Shown piece by piece: positions 16,398 to 23,931 of a stretch of 64,000 bases of DNA. Numbering within the stretch: position 1 is the first letter of the stretch; the number at the start of each line of letters is the position of its first letter. This DNA comes from Hyphomicrobiales bacterium (GTDB lineage Bacteria; Pseudomonadota; Alphaproteobacteria; Rhizobiales; Rhizobiaceae), in NCBI GenBank assembly GCA_900468065.1, contig UBTA01000030.1, positions 33,311 to 97,310 of the forward strand. Direction: 5' to 3'. A program made the translations under genes and the position numbers. The notes below the pieces were generated by a model that did no database searches, was not told where the DNA came from, and worked only from the letters and a program-made list of their open reading frames with translations.

Positions 16398-16417
16398 ATT
16401 AATGGGGTTTGGTCAAG
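16389..16417 (-). promoter_or_regulatory. Candidate vegetative promoter of rpoN
   Basis: On the minus strand CTTGAC (16417-16412), 17 bp, CAATTT (16394-16389) matches the rhizobial CTTGAC-N17-CTATAT consensus perfectly at -35 and at four of six -10 bases. The -10 shares bases with the TTGC of the opposing sigma-54 element. Confidence 0.5.
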
Positions 16418-16695
16418 CGACAACGGGAAATAAGGTGAATATCGAAAGCGCAGCGCATTTTATGTGCAATGATCGTCTAATATGAGCGAGCTGCGCAGAA
16501 TCAGCCTCGATCTAAGGCTCTCCACGCGGACTGCAAAAGATCATCTACCGCTCGAAAAAATGCCGCATCGCAGCATTTCCGACTAGGCAAAATTTGCGCA
16601 ATTCCGTTTGGTGGTCAAGAGAAACCTGTCCCAGAAGCGGCAGATTTTTGCTTGCCGCCGCCGGTATCGTTTACCATGTGGCCGGGTAGGGGTGG
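16418..16695. other. Non-coding gap between lptB and rpoN
   Basis: With 16307-16417 this forms a 389-bp region without a recognised gene. It holds an inverted repeat GCGGCA/TGCCGC (16637-16658, ten-base loop) 38 bp after lptB with no U-run on the minus strand. On the plus strand the only reading frames are tiny (one of 16 codons starting GTG at 16435). A transcript from the sigma-54 element would cross this stretch antisense to the lptB mRNA 3' end. Confidence 0.4.
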
Positions 16696-17505
16696 TTAAA
16701 GGCTGAAATTGTCGCCGAGATAGAGGCGACGCACATCCGGGTTGGTGACGATATCGTTGGCCCGCCCATGTGTCAGCACTTCGCCGGCATGGATGATATA
16801 GGCACGGTCGATCAGGCCGAGTGTTTCACGAACATTGTGGTCGGTGATCAGCACGCCGATACCACGCGAGGTCAGATGCCGCACCAGTGCCTGGATATCG
16901 GCAACCGAAATCGGATCGACGCCGGCAAAGGGTTCGTCGAGCAGCATGAAGGTGGGGTCGGTTGCCAGCGCGCGGGCAATTTCCAGCCGCCGCCGCTCGC
17001 CGCCGGAAAGCGCGACAGCCGGCGATTTGCGCAGGTGGGAAATGTTGAACTCGTTGAGGAGTTCATTGAGCTTGCTTTCGCGCCGCTCGCGGTTCTTGTC
17101 GTGCACCTCAAGGACAGCGCGAATGTTGTCTTCGACGGTCAGGCCGCGAAAGATCGACGCTTCCTGCGGCAGATAGCCGACGCCGAGGCGGGCGCGGCGA
17201 TACATCGGCATTGACGTGACATCATTGCCGTTGATCTCGATCGAGCCTTCATCAACCGGCACAAGACCGGTGATCATGTAGAAACAGGTGGTCTTGCCGG
17301 CGCCGTTGGGTCCAAGCAGGCCGACAGCTTCGCCGCGGCGCACCACAAGCGACACGCCGTCCACGACCCGGCGCCCGCGATAGGCCTTCGTCAAGCCACG
17401 CGCGATCAACGTGCCCTCATAGCGCGCCTTATCGACGGCGCGCGCAGGCGCGGCGGCTTCAGGTTTGGCGCCCCGTTTGTGTCTGTGAAAAAAGGGAATG
17501 TTCAC
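16696..17505 (-). CDS. lptB: LPS export ABC transporter ATP-binding protein LptB
   Basis: A 269-residue ABC ATPase. Walker A is LGPNGAGKTT (residues about 64-73), the signature is LSGGERRRLEIARAL, Walker B FMLLDEPFAGVDP and the switch His lies in VLITDHNVRETL. LptB powers LptFG extraction of LPS from the inner membrane onto the LptC-LptA bridge. Rhizobial LptB has an N-terminal extension, here about 30 basic residues, before the ABC core. It follows lptA by 13 bp on the same strand, so lptC-lptA-lptB is an operon; rpoN lies downstream on the same strand, as in other rhizobia. Confidence 0.95.
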   Translation of the reverse strand: MNIPFFHRHKRGAKPEAAAPARAVDKARYEGTLIARGLTKAYRGRRVVDGVSLVVRRGEAVGLLGPNGAGKTTCFYMITGLVPVDEGSIEINGNDVTSMPMYRRARLGVGYLPQEASIFRGLTVEDNIRAVLEVHDKNRERRESKLNELLNEFNISHLRKSPAVALSGGERRRLEIARALATDPTFMLLDEPFAGVDPISVADIQALVRHLTSRGIGVLITDHNVRETLGLIDRAYIIHAGEVLTHGRANDIVTNPDVRRLYLGDNFSL

Positions 17506-17518
17506 GTGGGCGTCTGCA

Positions 17519-18079
17519 TCAATTCGTTTTCTGGGACTTCGGGTCGAGCTGAATCTGGACGCGGCCGCCGCAGGCCTCGAGCTGTGCCTCGCCCGTATCC
17601 ATCTGGACGTTCAACTGGCAACCGCTAAAGACGTTCTTGCCTTCCGACAGAACGACCTGCTTGCCCTTCAGAACCAGCGTCTGCGCCGTCATGTTGAATT
17701 CGCCGGTATCTGCGGTCGCCTGCTGGGTTCCCGATTGCAGGAATACCTTCTGGTCGACTTCAATACGATCGATCTCGGCATTGCCACCGGAAATCGAGCC
17801 GCCGCCCTTCTTGTAGAAAACCACCATCTTGCCGGCCTGCAGGGTCGTCGTTCCCTGAACGACCTTCACGTTGCCGGTAAACATGGCCTTGCTTTCCGCG
17901 TCCTTGATTTCAAGCTTGTCGCTTTCGATCTGGATCGGTTCATCGTTGGAAAGCTGCATGCCTTTCATCTTGCTCGTCGTCGCCTGGGCGGCGGCGGGAG
18001 AAAGAGAAGCGCTGGCAAAAAGGCTCAAGAGAATAACTGTTCCGGCAAGCCGAAAGGAAAAGGCTGAAGTGGCCGACAT
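17519..18079 (-). CDS. lptA: LPS transport periplasmic protein LptA
   Basis: A 186-residue protein with a signal peptide (about residues 1-31, cleavage near SPAAAQA) followed by an OstA/LptA beta-jellyroll domain: PIQIESDKLEIKDAESKAMFTGNV and the repeated GKMVVFY, FNMTAQTLVLKGKQVVLSEGKN and CQLNVQMDTGEAQL segments. LptA oligomers form the periplasmic bridge carrying LPS from LptC to LptD. Encoded between lptC (15 bp upstream) and lptB (13 bp downstream). Confidence 0.92.
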   Translation of the reverse strand: MSATSAFSFRLAGTVILLSLFASASLSPAAAQATTSKMKGMQLSNDEPIQIESDKLEIKDAESKAMFTGNVKVVQGTTTLQAGKMVVFYKKGGGSISGGNAEIDRIEVDQKVFLQSGTQQATADTGEFNMTAQTLVLKGKQVVLSEGKNVFSGCQLNVQMDTGEAQLEACGGRVQIQLDPKSQKTN

Positions 18080-18094
18080 ATGTGCCCCGGTTTT

Positions 18095-18763
18095 CTAGTT
18101 GGCGGTTTTACGGATGGTTTTGGGGTCAACGATGACCTTCACCATGCCTTCAAATGTAACAATGCGTCCCTTATCCGTCATTCTCAGCGACTGTGCAACA
18201 ATGGAACCGCCGTTCATGGTGATTGCAATCGGCTTCTTGGTTTCCATCTCGCCGGCATTGACATCGAGATAGGCCGCCTCGAAATCGGCGACCACGCCAT
18301 TATTCATGATAATGCTGAAGGGAGCGTTCATATCCAGCGTGTTGCGGCCGCGGTCATAAATGCCGCTGATCGCCTCGACGGTGGCGATCAGGGTGTCGTT
18401 GACGGGCATTTCCGCATGGATCGTCTCAAGGGTGATGATGTCCGGATTGGCGATATCCTGCAGCGCCCGTTTCGCCTTCATCGAATAGCTGATGTCCTGC
18501 TTGTTACGCCCGGAAATCGCCGGGTTCTGCATGACGATCTTGCCGTTCTCGATCGTCGCGTTCTCGATCGTCAGGTTTTCCGGCAGGAAAGCGCGCACTA
18601 CGGAAACGGCCACGAAAACACCGCCGATCAAAACAGCGACGAGAGGCAGGATGATCTTCAGCCGCTTGACCCGGCGTGAATGGCGCGCCGCGACCGAATA
18701 GGCGTCGGCGAGGGTCGGCCCCGAATGCGGCAGGGCGCCGGAAAACTGCACTTCATTCAGCAT
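18095..18763 (-). CDS. lptC: LPS export protein LptC
   Basis: A 222-residue bitopic inner-membrane protein: a short cytoplasmic N-terminus with basic residues (RHSRRVKRLK), one transmembrane helix IILPLVAVLIGGVFVAVSVV (about residues 37-56), then a periplasmic jellyroll domain (LptC/DUF1239) with NPAISGRNKQDISYSMKAKRA and the terminal GSIVAQSLRMTDKGRIVTFEG. LptC docks LptB2FG to LptA. It is first in the leftward lptCAB operon; the 224 bp upstream (shared with divergent sppA) should hold its promoter, though I see no convincing -35/-10. Confidence 0.9.
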   Translation of the reverse strand: MLNEVQFSGALPHSGPTLADAYSVAARHSRRVKRLKIILPLVAVLIGGVFVAVSVVRAFLPENLTIENATIENGKIVMQNPAISGRNKQDISYSMKAKRALQDIANPDIITLETIHAEMPVNDTLIATVEAISGIYDRGRNTLDMNAPFSIIMNNGVVADFEAAYLDVNAGEMETKKPIAITMNGGSIVAQSLRMTDKGRIVTFEGMVKVIVDPKTIRKTAN

Positions 18764-18945
18764 GAAATAAATCCGTTATTCAAAATACATCGCCGCGCAA
18801 AGGCGCGTGCGCCGTGCGTTCCAGGTGATGTGAGTGAGCGCGAATATGGAGATTTTTTTGTTCCGCGACAATGGAGGCGCGAATTTTGTTCAAAACGGGT
18901 TACAACGCGGCCGCGCTGACGCTATTGAATTATGCGTTTTGTTGA

Positions 18946-18962
18946 AGGGGCGGTGTGCCCCT
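18946..18962 (+). promoter_or_regulatory. Hairpin in the sppA leader
   Basis: AGGGGC-GGTGT-GCCCCT forms a 6-bp stem ending 12 bases before the AGGAGG ribosome-binding site of sppA. The rest of 18764-18987 is the divergent lptC/sppA intergenic region with no recognised gene. The role of the hairpin is unknown. Confidence 0.3.
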
Positions 18963-18987
18963 ATGCCCCTGTACAGGAGGAAAGATC

Positions 18988-19947
18988 ATGGATCAGCTCG
19001 CCATCGCCGACCGGCGCCACCTTCGGCGAAAGCTCGGTTTCTGGCGGCTTGTGTCCATCGCTCTCGTGCTCTGCGCGGGCATTGCCGCCTATGTCTATTC
19101 CGGTGCGGGCGGGATGGGTGGCCTTAGCCAGCCGCATATCGCCCGTGTCAATATTTCCGGCATCATCCAGGATGACCGCGAACTGCTGGACCGGCTGAAC
19201 ACCATTGCCGAGACCGACGCGGTCAAGGCGCTGGTCGTCACCATTTCCTCGCCGGGCGGCACCACTTATGGCGGGGAAGTGCTGTTCAAGGCCATCCGCA
19301 AGGTCGCGGCGAAGAAGCCGGTTGTTTCCGACGTGCGGACCCTGGCCGCCTCGGCGGGCTACATGATTGCGCTTGCCGGCGACCGCATCGTGGCTGGGGA
19401 TAGCTCGATCACCGGTTCCATCGGGGTGATCTTCCAGTATCCGCAGTTCAAGACGCTGTTGGACAAGATCGGCGTGTCGCTGGAAGAGATCAAATCCGCA
19501 CCGCTGAAGGCAGAGCCGTCGCCGTTCCATCCGCCGAGCGAAGACGCCAAGGCCGTGATCCAGGCGATGATCGATGACAGCTTTGGCTGGTTCGTCGATC
19601 TGGTGGCCGACCGTCGGAAAATGCCGCGTGAGGAGGCGCTGAAGCTGGCCGACGGCCGCATCTTTACCGGCCGCCAGGCGCTCAAGCTCAACCTTATCGA
19701 TGAACTGGGTGGCGATGACGAAATCCGCGCCTTCCTCGATAGCCGCAAGGTTGGCAAGGAACTGGACGTTATAGAGTGGAAAGCACCAAGTTCGTCCTTA
19801 CCGTTCGGGCTCGGATCGGCCGCCTCCGCTCTGGTCAAATCCTTGGGATATGACGCTTTTCCGGGTTTTGGCGCGCTCGAAAATTTGGGCCGGGACAAGT
19901 TGTTTCTTGACGGTCTGGTTTCCGTTTGGCAGGTTGGCGGCAACTGA
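18988..19947 (+). CDS. sppA: Signal peptide peptidase SppA, 36K type
   Basis: A 319-residue short-form SppA (S49), a membrane-anchored serine protease that degrades cleaved signal peptides. After a basic start, a single membrane anchor spans LVSIALVLCAGIAAYVY (about residues 20-37). The catalytic Ser lies in TLAASAGYMIALAGDRI and the Lys-dyad region follows; ISSPGGTTYGGEVLF and DSSITGSIGVIFQ are family signatures. The ATG at 18988 is fixed by AGGAGG seven bases upstream; a start 11 codons earlier lacks this. It is followed by a hairpin at its stop codon and then ihfB, as in other rhizobia. Confidence 0.93.
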   Translation: MDQLAIADRRHLRRKLGFWRLVSIALVLCAGIAAYVYSGAGGMGGLSQPHIARVNISGIIQDDRELLDRLNTIAETDAVKALVVTISSPGGTTYGGEVLFKAIRKVAAKKPVVSDVRTLAASAGYMIALAGDRIVAGDSSITGSIGVIFQYPQFKTLLDKIGVSLEEIKSAPLKAEPSPFHPPSEDAKAVIQAMIDDSFGWFVDLVADRRKMPREEALKLADGRIFTGRQALKLNLIDELGGDDEIRAFLDSRKVGKELDVIEWKAPSSSLPFGLGSAASALVKSLGYDAFPGFGALENLGRDKLFLDGLVSVWQVGGN

Positions 19948-19966
19948 AAAGACGCGACGGTCTTTT
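19947..19966 (+). terminator. Weak intrinsic terminator after sppA
   Basis: AAAAGAC-GCGACG-GTCTTTT starts at the last base of the stop codon and ends in TTTT. The A/U-rich 7-bp stem makes it weak, allowing partial readthrough to ihfB. Confidence 0.45.
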
Positions 19967-20082
19967 GCATGCCGATTTTGATAGCTTGAAAATGGCATGC
20001 AAGCCTTCACAAGAGGTGGACAAGGACGTCCGATGGGCTTAACGCTTTAAGATCACACGGAAATTCACAACAGGGGGCGACA

Positions 20083-20385
20083 GTGATCAAGTCAGAACTG
20101 GTGCAGATTGTTGCGGCGCGCAACCCGCATCTCTATCACCGTGACGTCGAAAATATCGTCAATGCGGTTCTCGATGAGATCACAGATGCCCTGGCGGGCG
20201 GAAACCGGGTCGAGTTACGTGGTTTCGGCGCGTTTTCGGTGAAAAACCGGCCTTCGCGATCCGGCCGCAACCCGCGCACCGGCGACAGTGTGTTCGTCGA
20301 GGAAAAATGGGTTCCCTTCTTCAAAACCGGCAAGGAATTGCGCGAGCGCCTTAATCCTGGCGCCGATGACGAAGATGATGAATGA
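20083..20385 (+). CDS. ihfB: Integration host factor beta subunit
   Basis: A 100-residue HU/IHF DNA-bending protein with the IHF-beta opening [15 protein letters not shown], the arm segment [21 protein letters not shown] and [25 protein letters not shown] heterodimers bend DNA sharply and help activators reach RNA polymerase, notably at sigma-54 promoters. GTG start with CAGGGGG seven bases upstream. An acidic tail DDEDDE ends the protein. The lapA gene follows in 60 bp, the same ihfB-lapA pairing as in enterobacteria. Confidence 0.95.
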   Translation: MIKSELVQIVAARNPHLYHRDVENIVNAVLDEITDALAGGNRVELRGFGAFSVKNRPSRSGRNPRTGDSVFVEEKWVPFFKTGKELRERLNPGADDEDDE

Positions 20386-20445
20386 GACGTGGTGATCTGC
20401 CCGGTGCTTGAATGCGTCGGGCAGGCGGCATGACGGAGACACGGA

Positions 20446-20793
20446 ATGATGATGAAGAAGCTGTTGAATATCGTGGTGCTGGTTCCGGTCGCCATCATCC
20501 TGATCGTGCTGTCGGTCGCCAACCGGCAGATGGTGACGCTGGCACTCAACCCGTTCAATCCCACCGACAGCGTCCTGTCGGCCTCGGCACCGTTCTTCGT
20601 CTTCCTGTTTCTCGCGGTGATCTTCGGCATGGTCGTCGGTTCGCTGACCACCTGGTTTACGCAGGGCAAATACCGCAAGCGGGCCCGCAACGAGGCGCAT
20701 GAAGCGGTGAAATGGCATGCGGAAGCCGAAAAGCACCGCACCCGCGCCGAAACCATCGCCTCGCAGACGCTGCTTCCAGCCTCTTCCAAATAA
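20446..20793 (+). CDS. LapA-domain (DUF1049) inner-membrane protein
   Basis: A 115-residue protein with two membrane helices (about residues 5-24 and 48-70: APFFVFLFLAVIFGMVVGSLTTW) and a basic, helical cytoplasmic tail rich in Ala, Glu, Lys and Arg. This is the LapA layout; in enterobacteria LapA/LapB regulate LpxC stability and hence LPS synthesis. Three tandem ATG codons (20446, 20449, 20452 region) follow a GGAG; the first is used. Position after ihfB supports the assignment, but no lapB is adjacent. Confidence 0.82.
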   Translation: MMMKKLLNIVVLVPVAIILIVLSVANRQMVTLALNPFNPTDSVLSASAPFFVFLFLAVIFGMVVGSLTTWFTQGKYRKRARNEAHEAVKWHAEAEKHRTRAETIASQTLLPASSK

Positions 20794-20821
20794 AAGTGCT
20801 GACATAAATCGCTGCCCAGGC

Positions 20822-21280
20822 CTAACGTGTCGCTTGGGCTAGCGCCGCCTTGCTGAAATCCGAGAAAAACTTCGCCGCAAGTTTGTTTGCGCTCGAGCCG
20901 ACAAGGCGCGATCCCAGGTGCGCGAGCTTGCCGCCGATTTCCGCACTGGCGTCATAGGCAAGGATGGTCTCTTCCCCGTCAGCGGTGAGCGTTACATCGG
21001 CGCGGCCTCTTGCAAGCCCGGCGATACCGCCGGCACTTTCTCCGCTCAGCGTGTAACTGTGCGGCGCATCGACATTCGACAGCGTCATATTGCCGGAAAA
21101 GGTCATCGGGATCGGTCCGATCCTGACCTTGAGTGTTGCGGTGAAGTCTGTCGCCGATAGGCGGTCGATCGCCGTGCAGCCGGGGATGCAACCTTTAAGA
21201 ACATCAGGATCGTTGAGCGCCGCCCAGACGAGGTCGCGGGGTGCTGCGATACGTTCTTCGCCCTTCATTTCCACCAGCAT
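20822..21280 (-). CDS. CoxG-like SRPBCC-domain protein
   Basis: A 152-residue single START/SRPBCC-fold protein: EERIAAPRDLVWAALNDPDVLKGCIPGC is the standard CoxG opening and the fold continues to a helical C-terminus. CoxG proteins are encoded with CO dehydrogenase and may anchor or mature it, but many rhizobial copies stand alone, as here, with no cox/CODH genes in the window. The function is probably binding of a hydrophobic ligand. Translation could start at ATG 21280 or at the Met four codons later (21268). Divergent from the rRNA methyltransferase gene by 113 bp. Confidence 0.85.
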   Translation of the reverse strand: MLVEMKGEERIAAPRDLVWAALNDPDVLKGCIPGCTAIDRLSATDFTATLKVRIGPIPMTFSGNMTLSNVDAPHSYTLSGESAGGIAGLARGRADVTLTADGEETILAYDASAEIGGKLAHLGSRLVGSSANKLAAKFFSDFSKAALAQATR

Positions 21281-21393
21281 TCTCTCCTTGCCGCCGCCGC
21301 ACGATTGTATCTCAGATAGGAAACAGCTTTGCCAACAGAAAGAGCGGTGCTATTTGCAGCCTCTGAACCATTACAGCTGACGGACGAAACCGC

Positions 21394-22536
21394 GTGAAAG
21401 ATAAAGATAGACGGCCAAAGGGCAAAGCCGCACCGGCAACGTCGTCGCGCGGCGTGCAGGGCCGCGCTGTACAGGCGCCGGTTAGCCGGACGCCGCAACC
21501 CAAGCATCAAGCTCCACGAGCCGGCGGCTCTCCGGCTAAACCCGCCCTGGAAAAAACATCGCCGAAAGCAGCCGCGTCGTCTGAGGCTCCGCCGCGCGCC
21601 GAGGTGCGCATCCGCACCGGCGCCAAGCCGGACGAGCGCATCCCGATCATTCTGGAGACCAAGGGTGCGCGCGATTATCACCTGATCGATAGTGGTGACG
21701 GCCTGAAGCTTGAACAATATGGCCCTTATCGGATCGCACGCCCCGAAGCGCAGGCGCTCTGGCCAAAGACGCTGCCCGCGCATGTCTGGGAGAACGCCGA
21801 TTCGATTTTCACCGGCGATACCGATGAAGACGGCATGGGGCGCTGGCGCTTCCCGCGGCAGGCGCTTGGCGAGACCTGGCCGATGCAGATCCTTGATGCC
21901 GAATTCTACGGCCGCTTCACCGCGTTTCGCCATGTCGGCGTCTTTCCGGAACAGCTGGCGCACTGGAGCTGGATGAAGGAGCAGATCGAAACCGCAGGCC
22001 GGCCGCTGAAGGTGCTCAATCTGTTCGGCTATACCGGTGTTGCCTCGCTGATCGCCGCCAAGGCCGGCGCCGAGGTCACCCATGTCGATGCCTCCAAGAA
22101 GGCGATCGGCTGGGCACGCGAAAACCAGGCCCTTGGCCGGGTCGACCATCTGCCGATCCGCTGGATCTGCGAAGATGCGATGAAATTCATCCAGCGCGAG
22201 GAGCGCCGCGGCAGCCGCTACGACATCATCCTCACCGATCCGCCGAAATTCGGCCGTGGCCCCAATGGCGAAGTCTGGCAGCTCTTCGATCACCTCGCTT
22301 TGATGCTCGACATCTGCCGCGAAATCCTGTCGCCGGATGCCAAGGGGCTGGTGCTGACGGCCTATTCGATCCGCGCGAGCTTCTATTCCATCCACGAGCT
22401 GATGCGCGAGACGATGCGCGGGCGCGGCGGCGCGGTGGAATCGGGCGAACTGATCCTGCGCGAAGGCGGTCTTGACGGCAGCGAGCCGGGCCGCGCGCTG
22501 TCCACCTCTCTCTTTTCCCGTTGGGTGCCGAAATGA
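21394..22536 (+). CDS. Class I SAM-dependent rRNA methyltransferase (COG1092-like)
   Basis: A 380-residue protein with a basic, proline/alanine-rich disordered N-terminus (about residues 1-75) and a C-terminal Rossmann methyltransferase domain: motif I NLFGYTGVASLIAAKAGAEV, acidic loop HVDASKKAIGWARENQ and catalytic ILTDPPKFGRGPNGE (DPPKF motif IV). The resemblance is to RlmI/RlmK-type 23S rRNA methyltransferases, though an N-terminal PUA domain is not apparent. GTG start at 21394. Its stop overlaps the ATG of the following SpoU methyltransferase (ATGA), so the two RNA-modification genes are translationally coupled. Confidence 0.87.
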   Translation: MKDKDRRPKGKAAPATSSRGVQGRAVQAPVSRTPQPKHQAPRAGGSPAKPALEKTSPKAAASSEAPPRAEVRIRTGAKPDERIPIILETKGARDYHLIDSGDGLKLEQYGPYRIARPEAQALWPKTLPAHVWENADSIFTGDTDEDGMGRWRFPRQALGETWPMQILDAEFYGRFTAFRHVGVFPEQLAHWSWMKEQIETAGRPLKVLNLFGYTGVASLIAAKAGAEVTHVDASKKAIGWARENQALGRVDHLPIRWICEDAMKFIQREERRGSRYDIILTDPPKFGRGPNGEVWQLFDHLALMLDICREILSPDAKGLVLTAYSIRASFYSIHELMRETMRGRGGAVESGELILREGGLDGSEPGRALSTSLFSRWVPK

Positions 22537-23387
22537 ACGACTATAATCAGGGACCCCGGCGTGTTGGCCAGGTGAAGGAAGTCACCAGCCTTGCCAACCC
22601 GATCATCAAGGATATCAAGGCGCTCGCCAACAAGAAGGAACGCGACGAAACCCGTTCCTTCATCGCCGAAGGCCTGAAGCTGGTCATCGATGCGCTAGAC
22701 CTCGGCTGGACCATCAAGACGCTGGTCTATGCCAAGGCGGCCAAGGGCAAGACGCAGGTCGAGCAGGTCGCGCTGAAAACGGTCGCCACCGGCGGGCTCG
22801 TCCTCGAGGTCAGCGAGAAGGTACTCTCCGCGATCACCCGCCGCGACAATCCGCAGATGGTCATTGGCGTCTTCGAACAGCGCTACGCCAATCTGCGCGA
22901 CGTGAAGCCGGCGCTGGGCGAAACCTATGTGGCTCTCGACCGTGTCCGTGACCCAGGCAATCTCGGTACCATCATCCGCACCGCGGATGCGGCGGGTGCT
23001 TCCGGCGTCATCCTTATCGGCGAGACCACCGATCCGTTTTCGCTGGAAACGGTGCGCGCCACCATGGGCTCGGTGTTCGCCATGCCGCTCATGCGCGCCA
23101 CTGTCGCCGAGTTCGTCAAATGGCAGAAGGCCGCCGGTGTGCAGCTTGCCGCCACCCACCTGGCCGGTGCCGTCGATTACCGCACCATCGATTATCGCAA
23201 GAAACCGGTCGTGCTGTTGATGGGCAATGAACAGGCCGGGTTGCCGGAGGAGCTTGCCCGCGAAGCGACGGCGCTTGCCCGTATTCCGCAGCAGGGCCGG
23301 GCCGATTCACTCAACCTGGCCATCGCCACCGGCATCATGCTGTTCGAGGCCCGCCGCCACCTGCTGACGCTGGACGATAGAATCTGA
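22533..23387 (+). CDS. TrmH/SpoU-family RNA 2'-O-methyltransferase
   Basis: A 284-residue SPOUT enzyme. An N-terminal substrate-binding domain ([20 protein letters not shown]...[13 protein letters not shown]) precedes the knotted SpoU domain with motif 1 [23 protein letters not shown], motif 2 [16 protein letters not shown] and motif 3 [18 protein letters not shown]. These methylate ribose 2'-OH in tRNA or rRNA; the exact site is undetermined. ATG at 22533 overlaps the upstream stop by four bases; a GTG at 22521 is less likely. The gene overlaps lspA by one base. Confidence 0.92.
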   Translation: MNDYNQGPRRVGQVKEVTSLANPIIKDIKALANKKERDETRSFIAEGLKLVIDALDLGWTIKTLVYAKAAKGKTQVEQVALKTVATGGLVLEVSEKVLSAITRRDNPQMVIGVFEQRYANLRDVKPALGETYVALDRVRDPGNLGTIIRTADAAGASGVILIGETTDPFSLETVRATMGSVFAMPLMRATVAEFVKWQKAAGVQLAATHLAGAVDYRTIDYRKKPVVLLMGNEQAGLPEELAREATALARIPQQGRADSLNLAIATGIMLFEARRHLLTLDDRI

Positions 23388-23875
23388 TGCAAAAAACTGC
23401 CCTTTTTTCGCGCCCGGTGCCGGTCGCGATCCTGATTGTCGTCGCCGTCCTGCTCGATCAGGGGATCAAGGCCGCCGTCGAGCTCTGGTTGCCCTACGGT
23501 GAAAGCGTCGCTGTCCTGCCATTCCTGGCGCTGCACCGTGTCTACAATTACGGTGTCGCCTTTTCGCTTTTTTCGGGCGTCGAGCGCTGGGCCATCATCG
23601 GTCTGAGAATTGTCGTCGTGGCATTCGTCATCTGGCTCTGGCGCAAGACGCCGTCGGATCGTTTCCTGACGCATCTGGGCTATGCGCTGATCATTGCAGG
23701 CGCCATCGGCAATGTGATCGATGGCCTGATCTTTGGCTATGTCATCGACTATGTGCTGTTTCATCTGCCGACATGGTCTTTCGCCGTCTTCAACCTTGCC
23801 GACAGCTTCATCACGATCGGTGCCGGTTCGATCATTCTCGACGAGCTCTTGCATATGAAAAAGCAGGATCGCTAA
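23387..23875 (+). CDS. lspA: Lipoprotein signal peptidase (signal peptidase II)
   Basis: A 162-residue inner-membrane aspartyl peptidase that removes the signal peptide of diacylglyceryl-modified prolipoproteins. Four membrane helices are visible; conserved blocks are [29 protein letters not shown], and the two catalytic Asp regions [18 protein letters not shown] and [13 protein letters not shown]. Start TGATG overlap with the preceding methyltransferase. It works upstream of Lnt (encoded at 46.9-48.5 kb) in lipoprotein maturation. Confidence 0.95.
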   Translation: MQKTALFSRPVPVAILIVVAVLLDQGIKAAVELWLPYGESVAVLPFLALHRVYNYGVAFSLFSGVERWAIIGLRIVVVAFVIWLWRKTPSDRFLTHLGYALIIAGAIGNVIDGLIFGYVIDYVLFHLPTWSFAVFNLADSFITIGAGSIILDELLHMKKQDR

Positions 23876-23931
23876 AATCTTAGAGACCGGCTGAAGCCAA
23901 TCAAAACGCTTGCCATGCTAGGGCAAGCGTC

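Noticed and set aside
20822..21280. CO dehydrogenase gene cluster suggested by the CoxG-like gene
   Set aside because: No coxSML or maturation genes are nearby; an isolated SRPBCC protein is more likely.
21265..22395. 376-codon open frame antisense to the rRNA methyltransferase gene
   Set aside because: Composition is that of an antisense shadow, and the plus-strand gene has clear motifs.
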